64,000 nt of DNA from Malania oleifera (Eukaryota > Streptophyta > Magnoliopsida > Santalales > Ximeniaceae), in NCBI RefSeq assembly GCF_029873635.1, contig NC_080423.1, positions 103,955,773-104,019,772 of the forward strand, written 5' to 3'. This document shows positions 23,072 to 35,641 of the stretch, piece after piece. Below the pieces are notes generated by a model, which was not told the origin of the DNA, made no database searches, and saw only the letters and a program-made list of their open reading frames with translations. Both the position numbers and the translations under genes were made by a program. Every line of letters begins with the position of its first letter. Position 1 is the stretch's first letter.

Positions 23072-23437
23072 AGAGGGAGAACTTGTTGGTTCTAGAGAGA
23101 GAGAGAGAGAACTTTTGGGTTTTCTAACCCCTTAAGAAACCAAAATGATATTTATAGAGCCTTTGACCAAGACAAATTCGTCGATGAAGCAGCGCCTTCG
23201 TCGACGAGCCACTTGGACTGTTCGTGGACGAAGCTCTTCATCAATCGACGAACTCCATCCAGATATTTTCTTGGTTCGCTCGGTATTTCTTCGTCGATGA
23301 CGCATTGAATTTCGGTGATGAAGAACTGAAGGGACTTCATCGATGAATATATTGGTTTCCTCGACAAACCCTACTGATATTCATTTTTTACCCTTTTCTT
23401 AATTATTTTCCTTATTTACGGGTTCGGAACTCTACAT
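22935..23437 (-). repeat. 5' LTR of M1, part 2 (promoter end)
   Basis: It resumes the M1 LTR (compare about 35505 onward in M2) and ends in GGAACTCTACA at 23437. It holds a long GA run (about 23013-23065), a minus-strand TATAAATA (about 23148-23155) and a CGTCGACGA-like array (about 23165-23360). Flanking bases 23438-23442 are TATGT. This is the right-hand end of the oldest element in the left third of the window. Confidence 0.82.
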
Positions 23438-23551
23438 ATGTGTATAGACTAAACACATAATTTAAACACACATGCATATACCAATAGAAATGCATTTCCA
23501 TATATATGATCCCTTGATCTTTTTCTCTTAAACATACATAATGTGACCACA
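23438..23551. other. Unique-looking flank, left of tandem solo LTRs
   Basis: Not recognised as repeat or gene. It reads continuously into 27812 once the two intervening LTRs are set aside, with CCACA at the joint. Confidence 0.55.
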
Positions 23552-25797
23552 TGTAATGACCTGTCCAATTTCCACATATATATTTTTCCACATATTAGCC
23601 TACCAATAATCATAACTGCCATATACAAAATCCACACAGACCAGTGGATGCTAGGAAATAAACCTGTCATATGAACCTGACACCCTAGCAGCGAAAGGCT
23701 ACAACATATACATATCAAATAGTCCAACAAACACAATACTAGAGTTATACAAAAATCTATCATATTCAAATACACGCATCCCAACATGAACATAAAGTTC
23801 CCTAGGATCACTACCCCAAAATCCGTTTGACCCTAGTTGAACGACTTACCCTTCTAGCAGGGTAGATCACGTGACCACTATCGCTGCGGACCTCTATTCG
23901 CTCCCCTACTTGGATTCCTTAAAATATTTTAAAATTGGGGTGAGACACCTCTCAGTAAGGGAAATAAACTAATATCAGTGTGTGACAACATGAGTATTTC
24001 ACGTGTCATAAGCATATACTGTTCATAAATCATATATGAGAAATCTGTCTGATAAATATTGAATAAACATATTTGAAAGTAATATACATGTCATGATATA
24101 TCTGTACATGTAAAACATCTTATATCACTGTATAATACGTGAAATAAATCCCAGGATGGATAGCTAGTTAATGTCATGTATTACCCCCATATGACTGGGT
24201 TGTGTGGCCCGAAGGCGGGACCTAGCACTAGCTGGCTGACCATGCTATATCAATATAAGTCTGTAAGTACGATGGGCCCGCCCCACCCTGGTCCAGATTG
24301 CCAGAAGGATGTCTACAACTCTACACTGAAGCCACATCGACTACCAATCTCCCATAGCCCATTCCAGCATGTGGTAGCACTAACATAATCTTAATACATA
24401 TATAGCTACGGTACCATGCTGCTGAACTAAACTAAACTAAGTCATCCGGGTACTGATATCATATACTATATTTCATATGCTGAATATAATCATTTCACCA
24501 TAATATTTGACATAATAATATTTTCATAAAAATAACATATCTTTCATTATGACCCTTGCGCCAACATTTCATATCATATCATATAAATTAATTGCCTTTA
24601 CACCACTTTATATAAATTATGGCCCTTGCGCCATTTCACATAAATTACGGCCCTTGCACTGTTTCATAAATTACGTCCCTTGCATTGTTTCACACAAATT
24701 ACAAAAAATATAATTTTTGTACTGTTTTAACCATTTCCTGAAAACAATAATAGCATGAAGGTTCTAAAAATATAACATTTTACCATCACGTAAATCATAA
24801 AATTCTATACCCATGCCATACAAAAGTAAATCATGTTCTACTCATAAAATCTGCTCTGAAATCATTTTCCCTGATTAAATGTATTAAAACAATCTCCTGT
24901 TAACAAGAGTAAATTTTTCAAACATATTTCAATGCTATACATAATTTCCTGGAATTAAAATGCTATAAAATAATAAATATTTCCATGAAAAATACTTAAT
25001 TTATTCCCTTATCTGGTTTCTTGAACTACACCAACAAAAATCCCAAACTGATGTCTGTGGCGCTCACCCGGACCCTGAATCAAAAGTCCTTCCATTAAAT
25101 CAATCTTAAATAAAATACTTTTTTAATATTTCCTAGACCCATAAATTCCAAATAAATAGTTATACCCTCAAATATAACCAATTTACTTAATTCCTCAAAT
25201 CTCACTCTCGTTTTGGAATGGTGCCTAAGAAACCCAAAGTGAAAATTTACTCCAACCAAAATGACGACGACAGCAACTAGGACCCCGTGGTGGTGCCCAA
25301 TTGTCAATTTGGATGAAGATATAAGGAGAAATTGAGAAAATAAGGAAAGATTACCTTACCCCAAGAATGGTGCCTACGCCGCTCCCACAACAAATCCGCT
25401 CTAGTAGAAATGTCGGTGGTAGAGTTAGAAATCCAACGACACCTTCTGTTTCCCAATCAGCCAAATATCCATCAATAAATTGAAGGAGGTGGGAGAGAGA
25501 CGGAGGTGAGCTAGAGAGAGAGATTTAGAGGGGGGGGCTATAGCTTCCCCTCAAATGCATTTCAAATGCTTCCTAAAGCTTTGCTTCAGGAAGCTTTGAT
25601 ATATATTTATATATATATTAATATAATAATAATAATAATAATATCAATATCATTATTATTATAATATTTAATTAATAATAATTTAATTAATTAATTATTT
25701 TAATTAATATAATTAATTATTTAATTTATTAATATTTTTATTTTTATTTTTATGATCCACTACACCCTCGTGTAATAATTATTTTTGGAGCGTTACA
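23552..25797 (-). repeat. Solo LTR J
   Basis: It runs from TGTAATGACC to GGAGCGTTACA, 2246 bp, flanked by CCACA at 23547-23551 and 25798-25802. It carries the TGAGN6CTCA palindrome (about 23941), an inverted GGCGCAAGGGCC-type minisatellite (about 24545-24690) and a mutated donor (CAGATAAGG, about 25010). Its promoter end is AT-rich, with no palindrome array. It shares its TSD with the neighbouring solo LTR K. Confidence 0.9.
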
Positions 25798-25802
25798 CCA
25801 CA

Positions 25803-27806
25803 CGTATTGCCCCGACCCTCTAGGTGGTCCCGAAGTGCCACTATACATATGTAACATGCATATCTCTGATACCATACATATACTACACGCCCAAATAAGG
25901 GGAAAACGGGCGTTCCATACTAATATTTATAAAAATACATAGCAGAAATACATGCATCATCTAATCCTTACCAGAGTATCTAGACTACTTTCCATATACA
26001 TCCATACATAATTAAGACATAATCTATTAATACAATCCCCAAAAGAGACAAACACTGACTTAATATCTCACTAGCTCTAACAAGGACTGTCAGCTATCTA
26101 ACTCAACCCAAATGAACACTAGGCTCGATCCCTCGGAGGACCTAAGAATACATTTGTATTCTAGGGTAAAACATTTTTCAATAAGACGGATTACATTATC
26201 ATCAGTGTGTGGTTAACATGAGATTTTATGTTTACATAATACTGTTAACATTAATCATTTAACTGCATTTTAAAACTGTACTGAAATGTATATATGAAAA
26301 TACATGCTTTCATAATAACATATTGTTGGCTCAATTGCCCTTTCTACAATAAATGTGCCCATACTATAAGATACAGCTTGGTGTGAAGGATTAGCATCGT
26401 CACACTATCACATACATGTGTCACATGCTTCCCTCCATAACGGGTTATGCAGCCCAAAGGCTGGACCTAGCAAATAGCTGGTCGACTATAGCTAAGTCAG
26501 TCGTAAAGTAGTACAATGGTGCCTACCCAATGCCCGAAGGCTGAGTCATTCGGGATTACTGCATCGGATGGAGCCCTAGAAAACCTATGGGGAGTACTTT
26601 ACCCAAGTCACTAATCGCCTTTCCTATCCACACTCTTGGTATGTGGATTGCACCTTTACATATATTTAGTTACGGTACCCAGCTTTTACATGAGAACATA
26701 ATAACATGGCTCTCCTATCATATATGACAATTTACATCGTATAAAATTGTAATTATAATTCATTTCATAAAAATGTACATATCTTTACTACATATCTGCT
26801 GGATAATAACTCGGTAAAAATAAGCATATCATATCTCATATCTCGGCATATAGCCATTACATTTCAGTATTTCACAAAACCTACTCATTTAATGTGAATT
26901 AAAAAATATACTCATGCCACACAGTTTTTCATCTTATAATTCATAAATAAATCATCCGCTTGATAAAGTAATTTTTGCTGCTAAAACTAGGGCATGAATA
27001 TCTCCAGGTTGTTATTTTGTTAAATATACATATAAAGCTAAATATGAGAAAAATAGAGAAAATCAACCCTACCGTCTTTGGTTAATTTTAAAATAAGCTC
27101 ATGGTTTGAAATAACGATTTCCTAACTAGTGAAAACGTTCAAAAGGACCTATACTATACTTTAAAAATATCATATTTAAATTTAAACGGTTGGTTTCAAA
27201 CATAAAGTTGATTAACCGAACCCTAGGCCCGAAAACCTTAGAAAAGTTGTAACTAAATATATAAAAATCACTTTAACATTTTATTTGGTTAAAACTCTTA
27301 AATATAGCTGGCATAATATAATCCCCTTACCTGATTCCTAGAAATGACTCGAGACACTCGAAAATCGAACCCGAACTTTTCCCTGAGTTCTAGAATCTAC
27401 TCTGCTAGACTCATAGAGATTTACCCCCTGATTCTCATGGTAACTTCCAATCATAGAAATGGGTGACAAACGACGAACGATTGAAGAGAGAAGGACATTG
27501 GGCGTGGGTTCTAGAGAGAGAGAGAGATTTTTAGATTTCTTAATGAAGAAGCAAACAAAAATCATATTTATAGCCTCTTGGCCTGATCAAATTCGTCAAC
27601 GAAATGATGTCTTCGTCGACGAAACCTAAACTTGATATTTTCATACGTTATGGATCTCTTCATTGACGAGGCTCTAAATTTCAGCGACGAAGCACAGAAG
27701 AGTCTTGGTCCACGAGAACATTGGCTTCGTCGATGAGGCCTGCTGCTCCATGTTGAAATTTTCCTTTCTTCCTTTCTTATTTAATTTCCGGGTTCGGGTC
27801 TCTACA
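25803..27806 (-). repeat. Solo LTR K
   Basis: It runs from CGTATTGCCCC (first T mutated to C) to GGGTCTCTACA, 2004 bp, flanked by CCACA at 25798-25802 and 27807-27811. In promoter sense it has a palindrome array (about 27590-27750), a TATAAATA on the minus strand (about 27565-27575), a GA run and a CAGGTAAGGGG donor (about 27328). The conserved 3' palindrome is degenerate here. Confidence 0.88.
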
Positions 27807-27811
27807 CCACA

Positions 27812-28050
27812 TAAATGGAAACATGCACCTCCACACATATTAAGACATGCATATACTATATGCTCACAGACTCCTACACAGATAATATGAACATGCTATG
27901 GTGACATGCAAAGAAACGCGTGCAATTGGGTATGTGTTTTTCTAATTAATGTATTTGCGCATAAAAGCACTCACTTGTGCTTCTTATACAGCAACATGTC
28001 TTAATCCATGCATATACGTATTCATCTATATAAACTCACATTCCAACGCG

Positions 28051-28104
<54 letters not shown>

Positions 28105-28264
28105 TTCACAGTAGGTGGAGATTAGGTATGAGACCAGGCTTCATGCTCTTGAAGCCTCGAGCGAGGAGTGGAGTAGGGCTATAAAAGAGTTGAGCTTCTG
28201 CATGCTCAAGCTTGACTCAGTAGAGTAAGAGCTCAGTTGAGACTTGGGCTCGAGCTGGATTCGA
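27812..28264. other. Unique-looking DNA with a (GA)n run
   Basis: No gene or transposon is recognised. It contains a (GA)n microsatellite at about 28045-28100. It continues the DNA of 23438-23551 and ends abruptly at an LTR terminus at 28265. Confidence 0.55.
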
Positions 28265-28814
28265 TGTCACGACCTATTATTTAACTAGGTTTTTTATTTT
28301 TATTTTTTATACTATGTCATTTAACATGCTTTGATACCATACTGGATTAAACTCAATTATCAACCTAAGCAGCGAGAAGCGGAAATCAAATAAACATAAC
28401 CGTATATAACTATATACAATACTAGAGTGCTAAATTGTTTCCCAAAATATACATACATAACTGTTCCCCAGAAATATCCTCAATTGGCTAGGACTATACA
28501 AAAAAAATACTCACTTTAATATCAAGGCAATACAGAAGCCCCTCTATCTGCGAGCCTAATCTACTCGCCTACCTGGATCACTTGAAAAATGTTAGAGTAA
28601 TTGGGATGAGTCAACGCTCAGTAAGACGAAATATGCTATTGCTAGTGTGTGGCAGATGAGTTACAATATTATGAAAATCTATTTCTCAAAATATTTCCTT
28701 TCAAAATATCTTCTCCAAAATATCTTCTTTAAAATATCTCTTTATTTATTTATTTATTATTCATTATTTATTATTATTTATTATTATTATTTTTTTCGAG
28801 GTCGGGTTACTACA
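28265..28814 (-). repeat. Chimeric LTR at the 3' end of M2
   Basis: Positions 28265-28684 are the terminal part of an LTR like 20941-22934 (start TGTCACGACC). From about 28684 to 28814 the sequence instead matches the promoter end of M2's own 5' LTR (compare 35700-35837), ending GGTTACTACA. At 550 bp it is far shorter than the 2006-bp 5' LTR. It therefore looks like a recombination or deletion product. Confidence 0.82.
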
Positions 28815-28827
28815 ATCTCCCCTCCTT
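28815..28827 (-). other. Polypurine tract of M2
   Basis: On the minus strand AAGGAGGGGAGAT directly precedes the TGTAGTAACC start of the 3' LTR. This matches the expected position and composition of a plus-strand primer. Confidence 0.8.
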
Positions 28828-28869
28828 ATAAGAATTTCATCCCCGAAATTCACCAACTAACACCAAGCA

Positions 28870-29272
28870 TACTCTACCTTACGTCGAAGACCTATAGAAG
28901 AGTCGGCAGCCACCTTCAAAGAAGCTCTGGCCCGAATTTATTATCTACCCTCGCTTATGGTGGAGGAATACGGTGGTTACAATGTGATGCTTCGGAAGAT
29001 TACACACACACACAAAACTCTCCCAAAGACCATACCACCTATACTACTATACATAACTACGTACCATCCGAAAATAACCGAGGTATTTCCCTAGTCCGTA
29101 ACTGTTGAACTTTCTGATCTAATATCAGTACGGGTACCTTCTCATATGATAAAGCCTCATTAATCTCTACAGGTTCATAACTCAGCACGTGTGAAGGATC
29201 CAAGACGTACTTTTTCAGCACCGAGAAGTGAAACACGTCATGAACTCTAGATAGTGCTAGAGGTAAAGCCAC
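28870..29272 (-). pseudogene. Integrase C-terminus and chromodomain-like end of M2
   Basis: The open part 29057-29272 carries the family-typical RVHDVFHFSVLKKYV, followed by YEKVPVLILDQK and a chromodomain-like tail that is frameshifted after about 29060. The same region is seen in P1 (11903-12300) and at 35838-36269. It would tether integration to chromatin; it is inactive here. Confidence 0.82.
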
Positions 29273-29419
29273 TCAATAAGAAACCGAACCCATCCTTTTC
29301 AGGACTTCAAAAGGCCTGATATACCGAGGACTTAACTTCCCCTTCTTTCAGAACCTCATCACCCCTTTCATCAGAGCGATCTTAAGAAAAACCATATCCC
29401 CTACCTCAAATTTCAGCTC

Positions 29420-30466
29420 TCAACGACGAGTATCAGCATAACTCTTTTGCCGACTTTGAGCTACGTTGATTCTTTCCCTAATTAACTCGACCTTTGCAGA
29501 GGCCTGCTGAACCAGTTCCCGACCCAGTACCTGCCACTCACCTACATGATCCCAAAACAACAGAGATCGACACCGGCGACCATATAGTGCCTCATAAGGT
29601 GTCATCTCTATGCTAGCCTGGTAACTATTGTTATACGCAAATTCGACAAGCAGTAGATACCGTATCCAACTATCACCAAAATTCAATACACAAGCCCGCA
29701 ACATATCCTCCAACACCTTAATAGTCCTCTCAGACTGTCCATCCGTCTGCGAGTGGAAAGATGTACTGAACGTCAGTTGTGATCCCAAGGCATCTTGTAG
29801 ACTCTTCCAGAAACGAGACATAAAACGAGGATCTTGGTTTGAAACAATAGAAACAGGAACACCGTGTAGTTGTACAATCTCCTGTACGTATAGCTCTGCC
29901 AACCTATTTAGAGAATAGCTGACTTTGATTTGTATGAAATGTGCAGTCTTCATCAGCCGATCTACTACAACCTATATAGCATTCTGTTCATGCACCACCG
30001 CAGGTAATCCCGTCACAAAATCCATCGAAACGTGCTCCCACTTCCACTCGGGGATGACAAGTGGCTGAAGTGGTCTTGCTGGCCTTTGGTGCTCTGCTTT
30101 GACCCACTGACAAGTCAGACACTGCTCTACAAAACGAGCGATCTCTTTTTTCATGTAAGACCACCAGAAAGAATCCCTCAAATCCCGGTACAACTTCGTG
30201 CTACCAGGATGCACAGTGTAAAACGAACAGTGTGCCTCCTCTAGAATGACCCGTTTAATCACAGCATCATTCGGTACACACACTCTGTTGCGAAATCTCA
30301 ATATCCCATCACATGAGATACTGAAATCTGGCTTCAACCCATTATGAACTCCTTCCATAACCTCAACTAACTCCAGATCCTCTTTCTGCGCCATACGAAT
30401 CCTCTCCTGTAAGGTCGGCTGCACCACCAAGTTGGCAAGAATAGCCTGATGATTTCTTTCTACCAC
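29420..30466 (-). pseudogene. Integrase core of M2, one stop
   Basis: Segment 29972-30466 holds the H..H..C..C zinc-binding N-terminus (VHPGSTKLY to CLTCQ) and the first catalytic Asp region (VSMDFVTGLP). After a stop at about 29970, probably TGG to TAG, segment 29420-29953 carries SNQDPRF and QTDGQSERT with the downstream catalytic Glu region, then FAYNNSYQ and EALYGRRC. The catalytic triad looks retained, so only the stop separates this piece from an intact core. Confidence 0.9.
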
Positions 30467-31111
30467 TTACAAGCTCAACCTTTCCAGGTCCATACAAATC
30501 TGATGCTGAACTCCTGCTGCTGAGACTGACGCATCAATAGACTTCCGACTCAGAGCATCAGCCACCACATTAGCCTTTCTTGGGTGATAGCTAATAACAC
30601 AATTGTAGTCTTTTATGAACTCAAGTCACCTACGTTGTCTCATGTTCAGCTTTTTCTGGGTGAAAAGGTACTTAAGACTTTTATGATTGGTAAAAATCTC
30701 GCACCTCTCACCATACAAATAATGCCTCTAGATTTTCAATGCAAACACTACCGCTGCTAATTCCATATCATGCATCGGGTAGTTCTTCTCGTATTCTTTA
30801 AGTTGATGAGAAGCGTAAGCAATTACTATGCCCTGTTGCATTAGAACCTAGCCAAGACCCTTCTTAACAGCATTAGTGTATATAACGAATCCATCATCCC
30901 TAGAAGGAATGGTCAGGACTGGAGCAGTAACCAGCCGCCTTTTCAGCTCCTAGAAACTCTGCTCGCAATCTTCGGTCCAATCGTTCTTCACGTTCTTTCT
31001 CGTGAGTCATGTCAAAGGACCTGCTAAACTGGAGAACCTTTCTACAAAACGACGGTAGTAGCCTACAAGACCTAGGAAACTTCTAACTTCCTGAACATTC
31101 TTCGGCCTCGC
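30467..31111 (-). pseudogene. RNase H domain of M2, broken
   Basis: Translated in frame on the minus strand it shows TAPVLTIPSRDD, then VIYTNA where the catalytic Asp of YSDA is Asn, [12 protein letters not shown], and [10 protein letters not shown], again with Asp to Asn. It ends YHPRKANVVADALSRKS with that Asp kept. Stops interrupt after GLG, after ALKI and after QRR. It joins RT on one side and the integrase linker on the other. Confidence 0.85.
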
Positions 31112-31942
31112 CTAGTCCACTATTGCCTCTATCTTGCTCGGGTCCACCGATACACCTTCCTTGGACACTACGTGACCAAGAAATGCAATATGCTCGAACC
31201 AGAACTCACACTTCTTTAGTTTGGAATATAATATCTTATCCCTAACCATTTGCAAAACCAACCTCAAATGAACTGAATGCTCTGCAGCGCTCCTAGAATA
31301 CACTAGGATGTCGTCAATAAATACCACGACGAACCTGTCTAAATAATTGTGAAAGACCCTGTTCATCAGATCCATAAATGCTGCAAGTGCATTAGTCAAA
31401 CCAAAAGGCATAACCATAAATTCAAAATGGCCATACCGGGTTCGAAATGCAATTTTCGAGACGTCCTCCTCTTTCACCTTCAACTGGTGATACCCAGATT
31501 GTAGGTCAATCTTGGAGAAAACCTGCGTGCCCTGAAGTTTGTCAAACAAATCATTGATGCTGGGTAGTGGATATTTATTCTTTATTGTTACTTTATTCAG
31601 TTTTTGGTAGTCGATGCACATCCTCATCAACCCATCCTTCTTCTTCACAAATAACACCGATGCTCCCCAAAGAGAAACACTAGGTCTATTGTACCCCTTG
31701 TCATGCAGCTCTTGCAGTTGTTCCTTCAATTCTCTCAATTCAGGTGGAGCCATTCGATACGGAGCTTTCGATATCAGTGTCGTACCTGGAGCTAATTCTA
31801 TTTCAAATTCCACCTCACGGTCCTGAGGTAATCCTGGTAAGTCCTCTGGAAACACGTTAGGGAACTCGCACACCACAACAATCATCTCCAATTCCCGTTC
31901 TTCTGCTGAATGTCTTTCACAAATTCTGGATATCCTTGGCAC
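31112..31942 (-). pseudogene. Reverse transcriptase of M2, open for 276 codons
   Basis: This is the best-preserved transposon frame in the window. The linker [16 protein letters not shown] is at residues 25-40, KAPYRM at 59-64, [15 protein letters not shown] at 90-104, the catalytic-Asp motif [10 protein letters not shown] at 144-153, FGLTNA at 180-185, FIDDILVYS at 208-216 (catalytic Asp-Asp) and GHVVS near the end. It is cut off by the frame change into the RNase H part, and the pol polyprotein as a whole is broken. The start codon is only the first Met in the open frame; natural expression is from a Gag-Pol polyprotein. Confidence 0.93.
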
Positions 31943-32415
31943 CCTTTAAGGAGTAGTCTTCTGGCTTGCATAGCAGAAATGATACGTGGTGTAGAACGCA
32001 CACACGATCCAAGGAACTGAAATTCTTGCTTTCCTGGTAGTCTAAACAACACCTCTCTCCTGTGGCAATCAATACTGGCATAACTGGAAAACAACCAGTC
32101 CATCCCTAGGATAATATCAAAGCCATACATGTCGTATACCACAAGATTAACTGGTAGTATCCTCCCCTATATTTCAATCGGGAAGTCCCGAACTACCTTG
32201 CTACACCTAACTATAGATCCAAACGGTGTAGCCACCACCAGTTCATAATCTAACAATTGCACTTCTAATCCACACAATTTAACAAAACCTCGGGAAATAA
32301 AAGAATGTGTTGCCCCGTAATCAAATAATACTTCAGCTTTATGAGAAAACATGTAAATGATACCTGTGACTACATCACCAGCGTTCTCTGCGTCGCCAGG
32401 AGTCAGGGAATACAC
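31882..32415 (-). pseudogene. Aspartic protease of M2, broken
   Basis: Segment 32167-32415 has TPGDAENAGDVV and then LFDYGATHSFIS. This is the retropepsin active site with the catalytic Asp kept but the usual following Ser replaced by Tyr. Segment 31882-32142, in another frame, has FDIILGMDWL and leads into the RT linker. A frameshift near 32160 separates the two. Confidence 0.87.
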
Positions 32416-32502
32416 CCTAGCCTGGGCGGTACGCCCTTGATGACCACCATGCTGCGCCTGAGTATTTCCCTTGTATGGCTATCGCGGGGCTCCACTGTTT
32501 CC

Positions 32503-33425
32503 CTACATACTATAGTCTCTCGCCTGGTGTCCTTGTTTACCATACCGTATACAAGCCCCCGTAGCCAACCAATAATGCCCTGGGTATCTCCCACAACACA
32601 ACAAGCAACGTTGGAAACGCACAGTGTTCTGAGACGTACCACCACTGTTCTTCTTCCAGTTACCCTGTATCGTCCCAGATGAAGAACTGGGAAGCACTAA
32701 CCTCTTCTTCGAGACCTGAACCTCTACATCCTCCAGTAGACTCTCCTTTGCCATAGTGGTTTTATCAACAGCGTAGTAAAGTCTTGCAACTACAAGATCG
32801 CCGTCTGCTTACGGATCTCGCTCCTCAAACCCCTCTGAAACTTTCAAGCCTTCTTTGCTTCATCAGGAATCATGAATGGAGCAAATCGAGACAGCTCATG
32901 GAATTTAGCAACGTACTGCTGCACTGTCAACGATCCTTGTATCAGATTTATGAATTCCTCCATCTCCGCGTTTCTAATTGTGGCCAAAAAATAACGTTCA
33001 AAAAAGAGTTCTTTGAATCGGGCCCACGTCAACACTATTGGTATCGGTCGGTGCTCTTCCATCTGCTTTACAGACACCCACCATCTTTTAGCCTCCCCTG
33101 CCAACTTGAACGTGGCGAAGGTGACTTTCCGCCTTTCAGTGCAGTTCAACACATCTAGGATCTTCTCGATCTCCTGGATCCAATTCTCAGCACGAACTGG
33201 ATCTATACTGTCCATAAAAATTGAGGGCTTTAATCTAGTGAACTACTCAATGGAGCAACCCATCTCAGTCGTAGGACGATCCTGCCCCCTATTCATCTGC
33301 ACTACCTCAGCCATAAGCTGCTGTGCAAAGTCACGCAACACACTAGTAGAGTCATTACTAGCCTCAGGGCCGGCACCCTCACTACTACCGCCACCCACGT
33401 TGGTCGTGATATCCCTGGATTCCAT
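32503..33425 (-). pseudogene. gag of M2, broken
   Basis: The start is placed at the Met at 33425 (MESRDI), because it aligns with P1 gag and directly follows TTTTAGG; the open frame extends 17 codons further upstream. The first segment ends in a stop near 33243. Capsid continues at 32844-33215 ([42 protein letters not shown]). After another break, 32503-32754 holds the basic region and a CIRYGKQGHQARD zinc knuckle in which the second Cys is Tyr. Confidence 0.88.
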
Positions 33426-33816
33426 CCTAAAAATAATTACGAGAACCCAATAGAAAGGTAATAACCTACCCATCAACTACTACAATCACAATATAAGGTC
33501 AATTCTCCAAGTTCACATTCTTAACATTGACATACTATATAAATTTGACATCCTCATTCTAACTCGAATTTCACCGTTCTACTAGGAAACAAAATTGTCA
33601 ATGGATTACCGTGATTTTTTGAACCTTTCGACTGATCCAGAAAAACACATTAGTCTATCAATGAATTTTCATCTCCAGATATACAAAGCAAAATCCAAGG
33701 TCTTATCCTTGTCCTATACTCTGGTATATTCTAGACTATCACAACTAGCAACTTCTTAATTCAGCACATATCCTAACCAGGCAACATGAATCAAATCATA
33801 CTTCCGACTGGCTACG

Positions 33817-33829
33817 GGCTCTGATACCA
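33817..33829 (-). other. Primer-binding site (tRNA-iMet) of M2
   Basis: On the minus strand TGGTATCAGAGCC begins 2 bp after the 5' LTR ends at 33832. It is identical to the P1 primer-binding site. Confidence 0.93.
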
Positions 33830-33831
33830 AC

Positions 33832-35580
33832 TGTAATGACCCGACCCTTTACACGGACCCAAGTGGCTACCAAACATACGGAATACCTGAATCTAATAAA
33901 CATGCACCAACAACTCACCCTAAATAAGGACAAACGGGTGTAACACATACATAACTGGGATATATATGTTGCGGAAAAACATAAACATCCATCGGGATTT
34001 CCTATTAGACATATACCAGAATTTACTATCTGTAACATCAAATACAAACATCCATACTTAGAACATCACCAGTTCTTACAATCTCCCAAAAAGGTACTCC
34101 GAATAAGTCTATTACACAAATAAAATACTTACGTAATCAAAACTCAAAACAAACTCCCCAATCCCTCCAAGCAACTAGGACTGACGTCCAGAAGGACCTG
34201 AAAACAATGGTTGTATAATAGGGTGAGACACTTCTCAGTAAGGCGGAAGATATTACAATGAGTGTGTGACCATATTCTGTATTCAATTTAAAACCAATAC
34301 ATTAAATGAACATTTTCAATACTGAAATGCGAAAGATATATCAACATAAATCACATGAATTCCCCATAATAGCTTTTAAATCATGTATATGAGTGTTAGA
34401 GCAATGTCCAGCTTGGTATGATATAGTATGCCTATTTTACCCCGTGGCACGGGTTGTGCACTGATAACTCTAACAATGCCTTGTTCGTGCAGGCACTGTT
34501 AAGTATCTAATACATAGTTCGACTGCCCCCATCTAGTTTATTATTTCACCAGTGGTTTCATTACTCCTGCTAGCCGACTATCTATGTGTACCCACATTGA
34601 TTTACATGTGTGGTTGCACTGTACCCTTCCAGCTGAGGAATATTCCCTGCCATTGAGGGTTATCTTTCAACCCCATAACTGAAGCTTTTTCAACTTCTAA
34701 CTGGAGTATCTTTCAACTCCTTTGGTGGCAAGTTGTGATTCCATTCATCATATATACAATTTATACTAAAATAAACAACCTATGCAATTTTAGTATTTTC
34801 GTGAACTCATACAATTGCATCAGGTATAAACCAGCACATACCCTCTTGGTTTAACCCCTTTTTCGTACATAGCTCGGTATTTAATCGGCACCTATTTTCC
34901 ACAATTTTAGATAGTATAATGGAACCTTAGTTTCTATAGTTCATATCTATATATACCATTGCATTATAAGTCCATTTAATAGCATATATCACGTTCGTTT
35001 CGTCAAAAACTGCTTTAAGGAGTAATCTGTTCAAAAAGTCATTTAAATGAAAAATGAGGGTTCAAGCCTCTCCTACTAGTAGTTTAAAGCAACTAGGTAA
35101 GTTTTTAAAACGTTTGGAGATCATAAGCAAAATCCCTAAATTTACCAAAACCGTAAAAATAATTAAACTGACACTTTTACCTGGTAGAATTTTGCAAACA
35201 AACAATCATAATGTACATAATAGTATGGACTACAGTTTTACCGGTTTAATTTTCAAAATAAACTGATGTAAACAAAATCCCCTTACCTTAAACCCAGAAA
35301 TGGAGACACAAATGGTTTGGTCCAAAACAACGACCTTCGATCCTCGAAACCTAAAAACCACATAATATTACCTTACTGCAATTCCGACTACTATACAAAT
35401 ACCTAATTGAAATCGAAATCAGATCCTTACCTTGATTTTTGGGAAAAACCCGAAAATCCTCAAAACGACGATCTGATCCACTATAGTTGTAGACTTTCTC
35501 TTTCTAATCCACACAGGAACCTTCGATCGTCGAAACAGACGATAAACGGTGAAGGATCTTATAGAGAGAGAGAAAATGAG

Positions 35581-35641
<61 letters not shown>

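Noticed and set aside
28647..29108. 153-codon plus-strand open frame
   Set aside because: It crosses the M2 LTR end, polypurine tract and chromodomain region antisense; its N-terminus is AT-rich low complexity.
29628..29918. Plus-strand open frame of 96 codons within M2
   Set aside because: It is the shadow of the integrase core on the opposite strand.
32341..33453. Plus-strand open frames over M2 gag and protease
   Set aside because: They overlap well-supported minus-strand gag-pol remnants and show no family features.
35407..35640. Open frame ending in a long Arg-Glu run
   Set aside because: It is translation of the (GA)n run in M2's 5' LTR.
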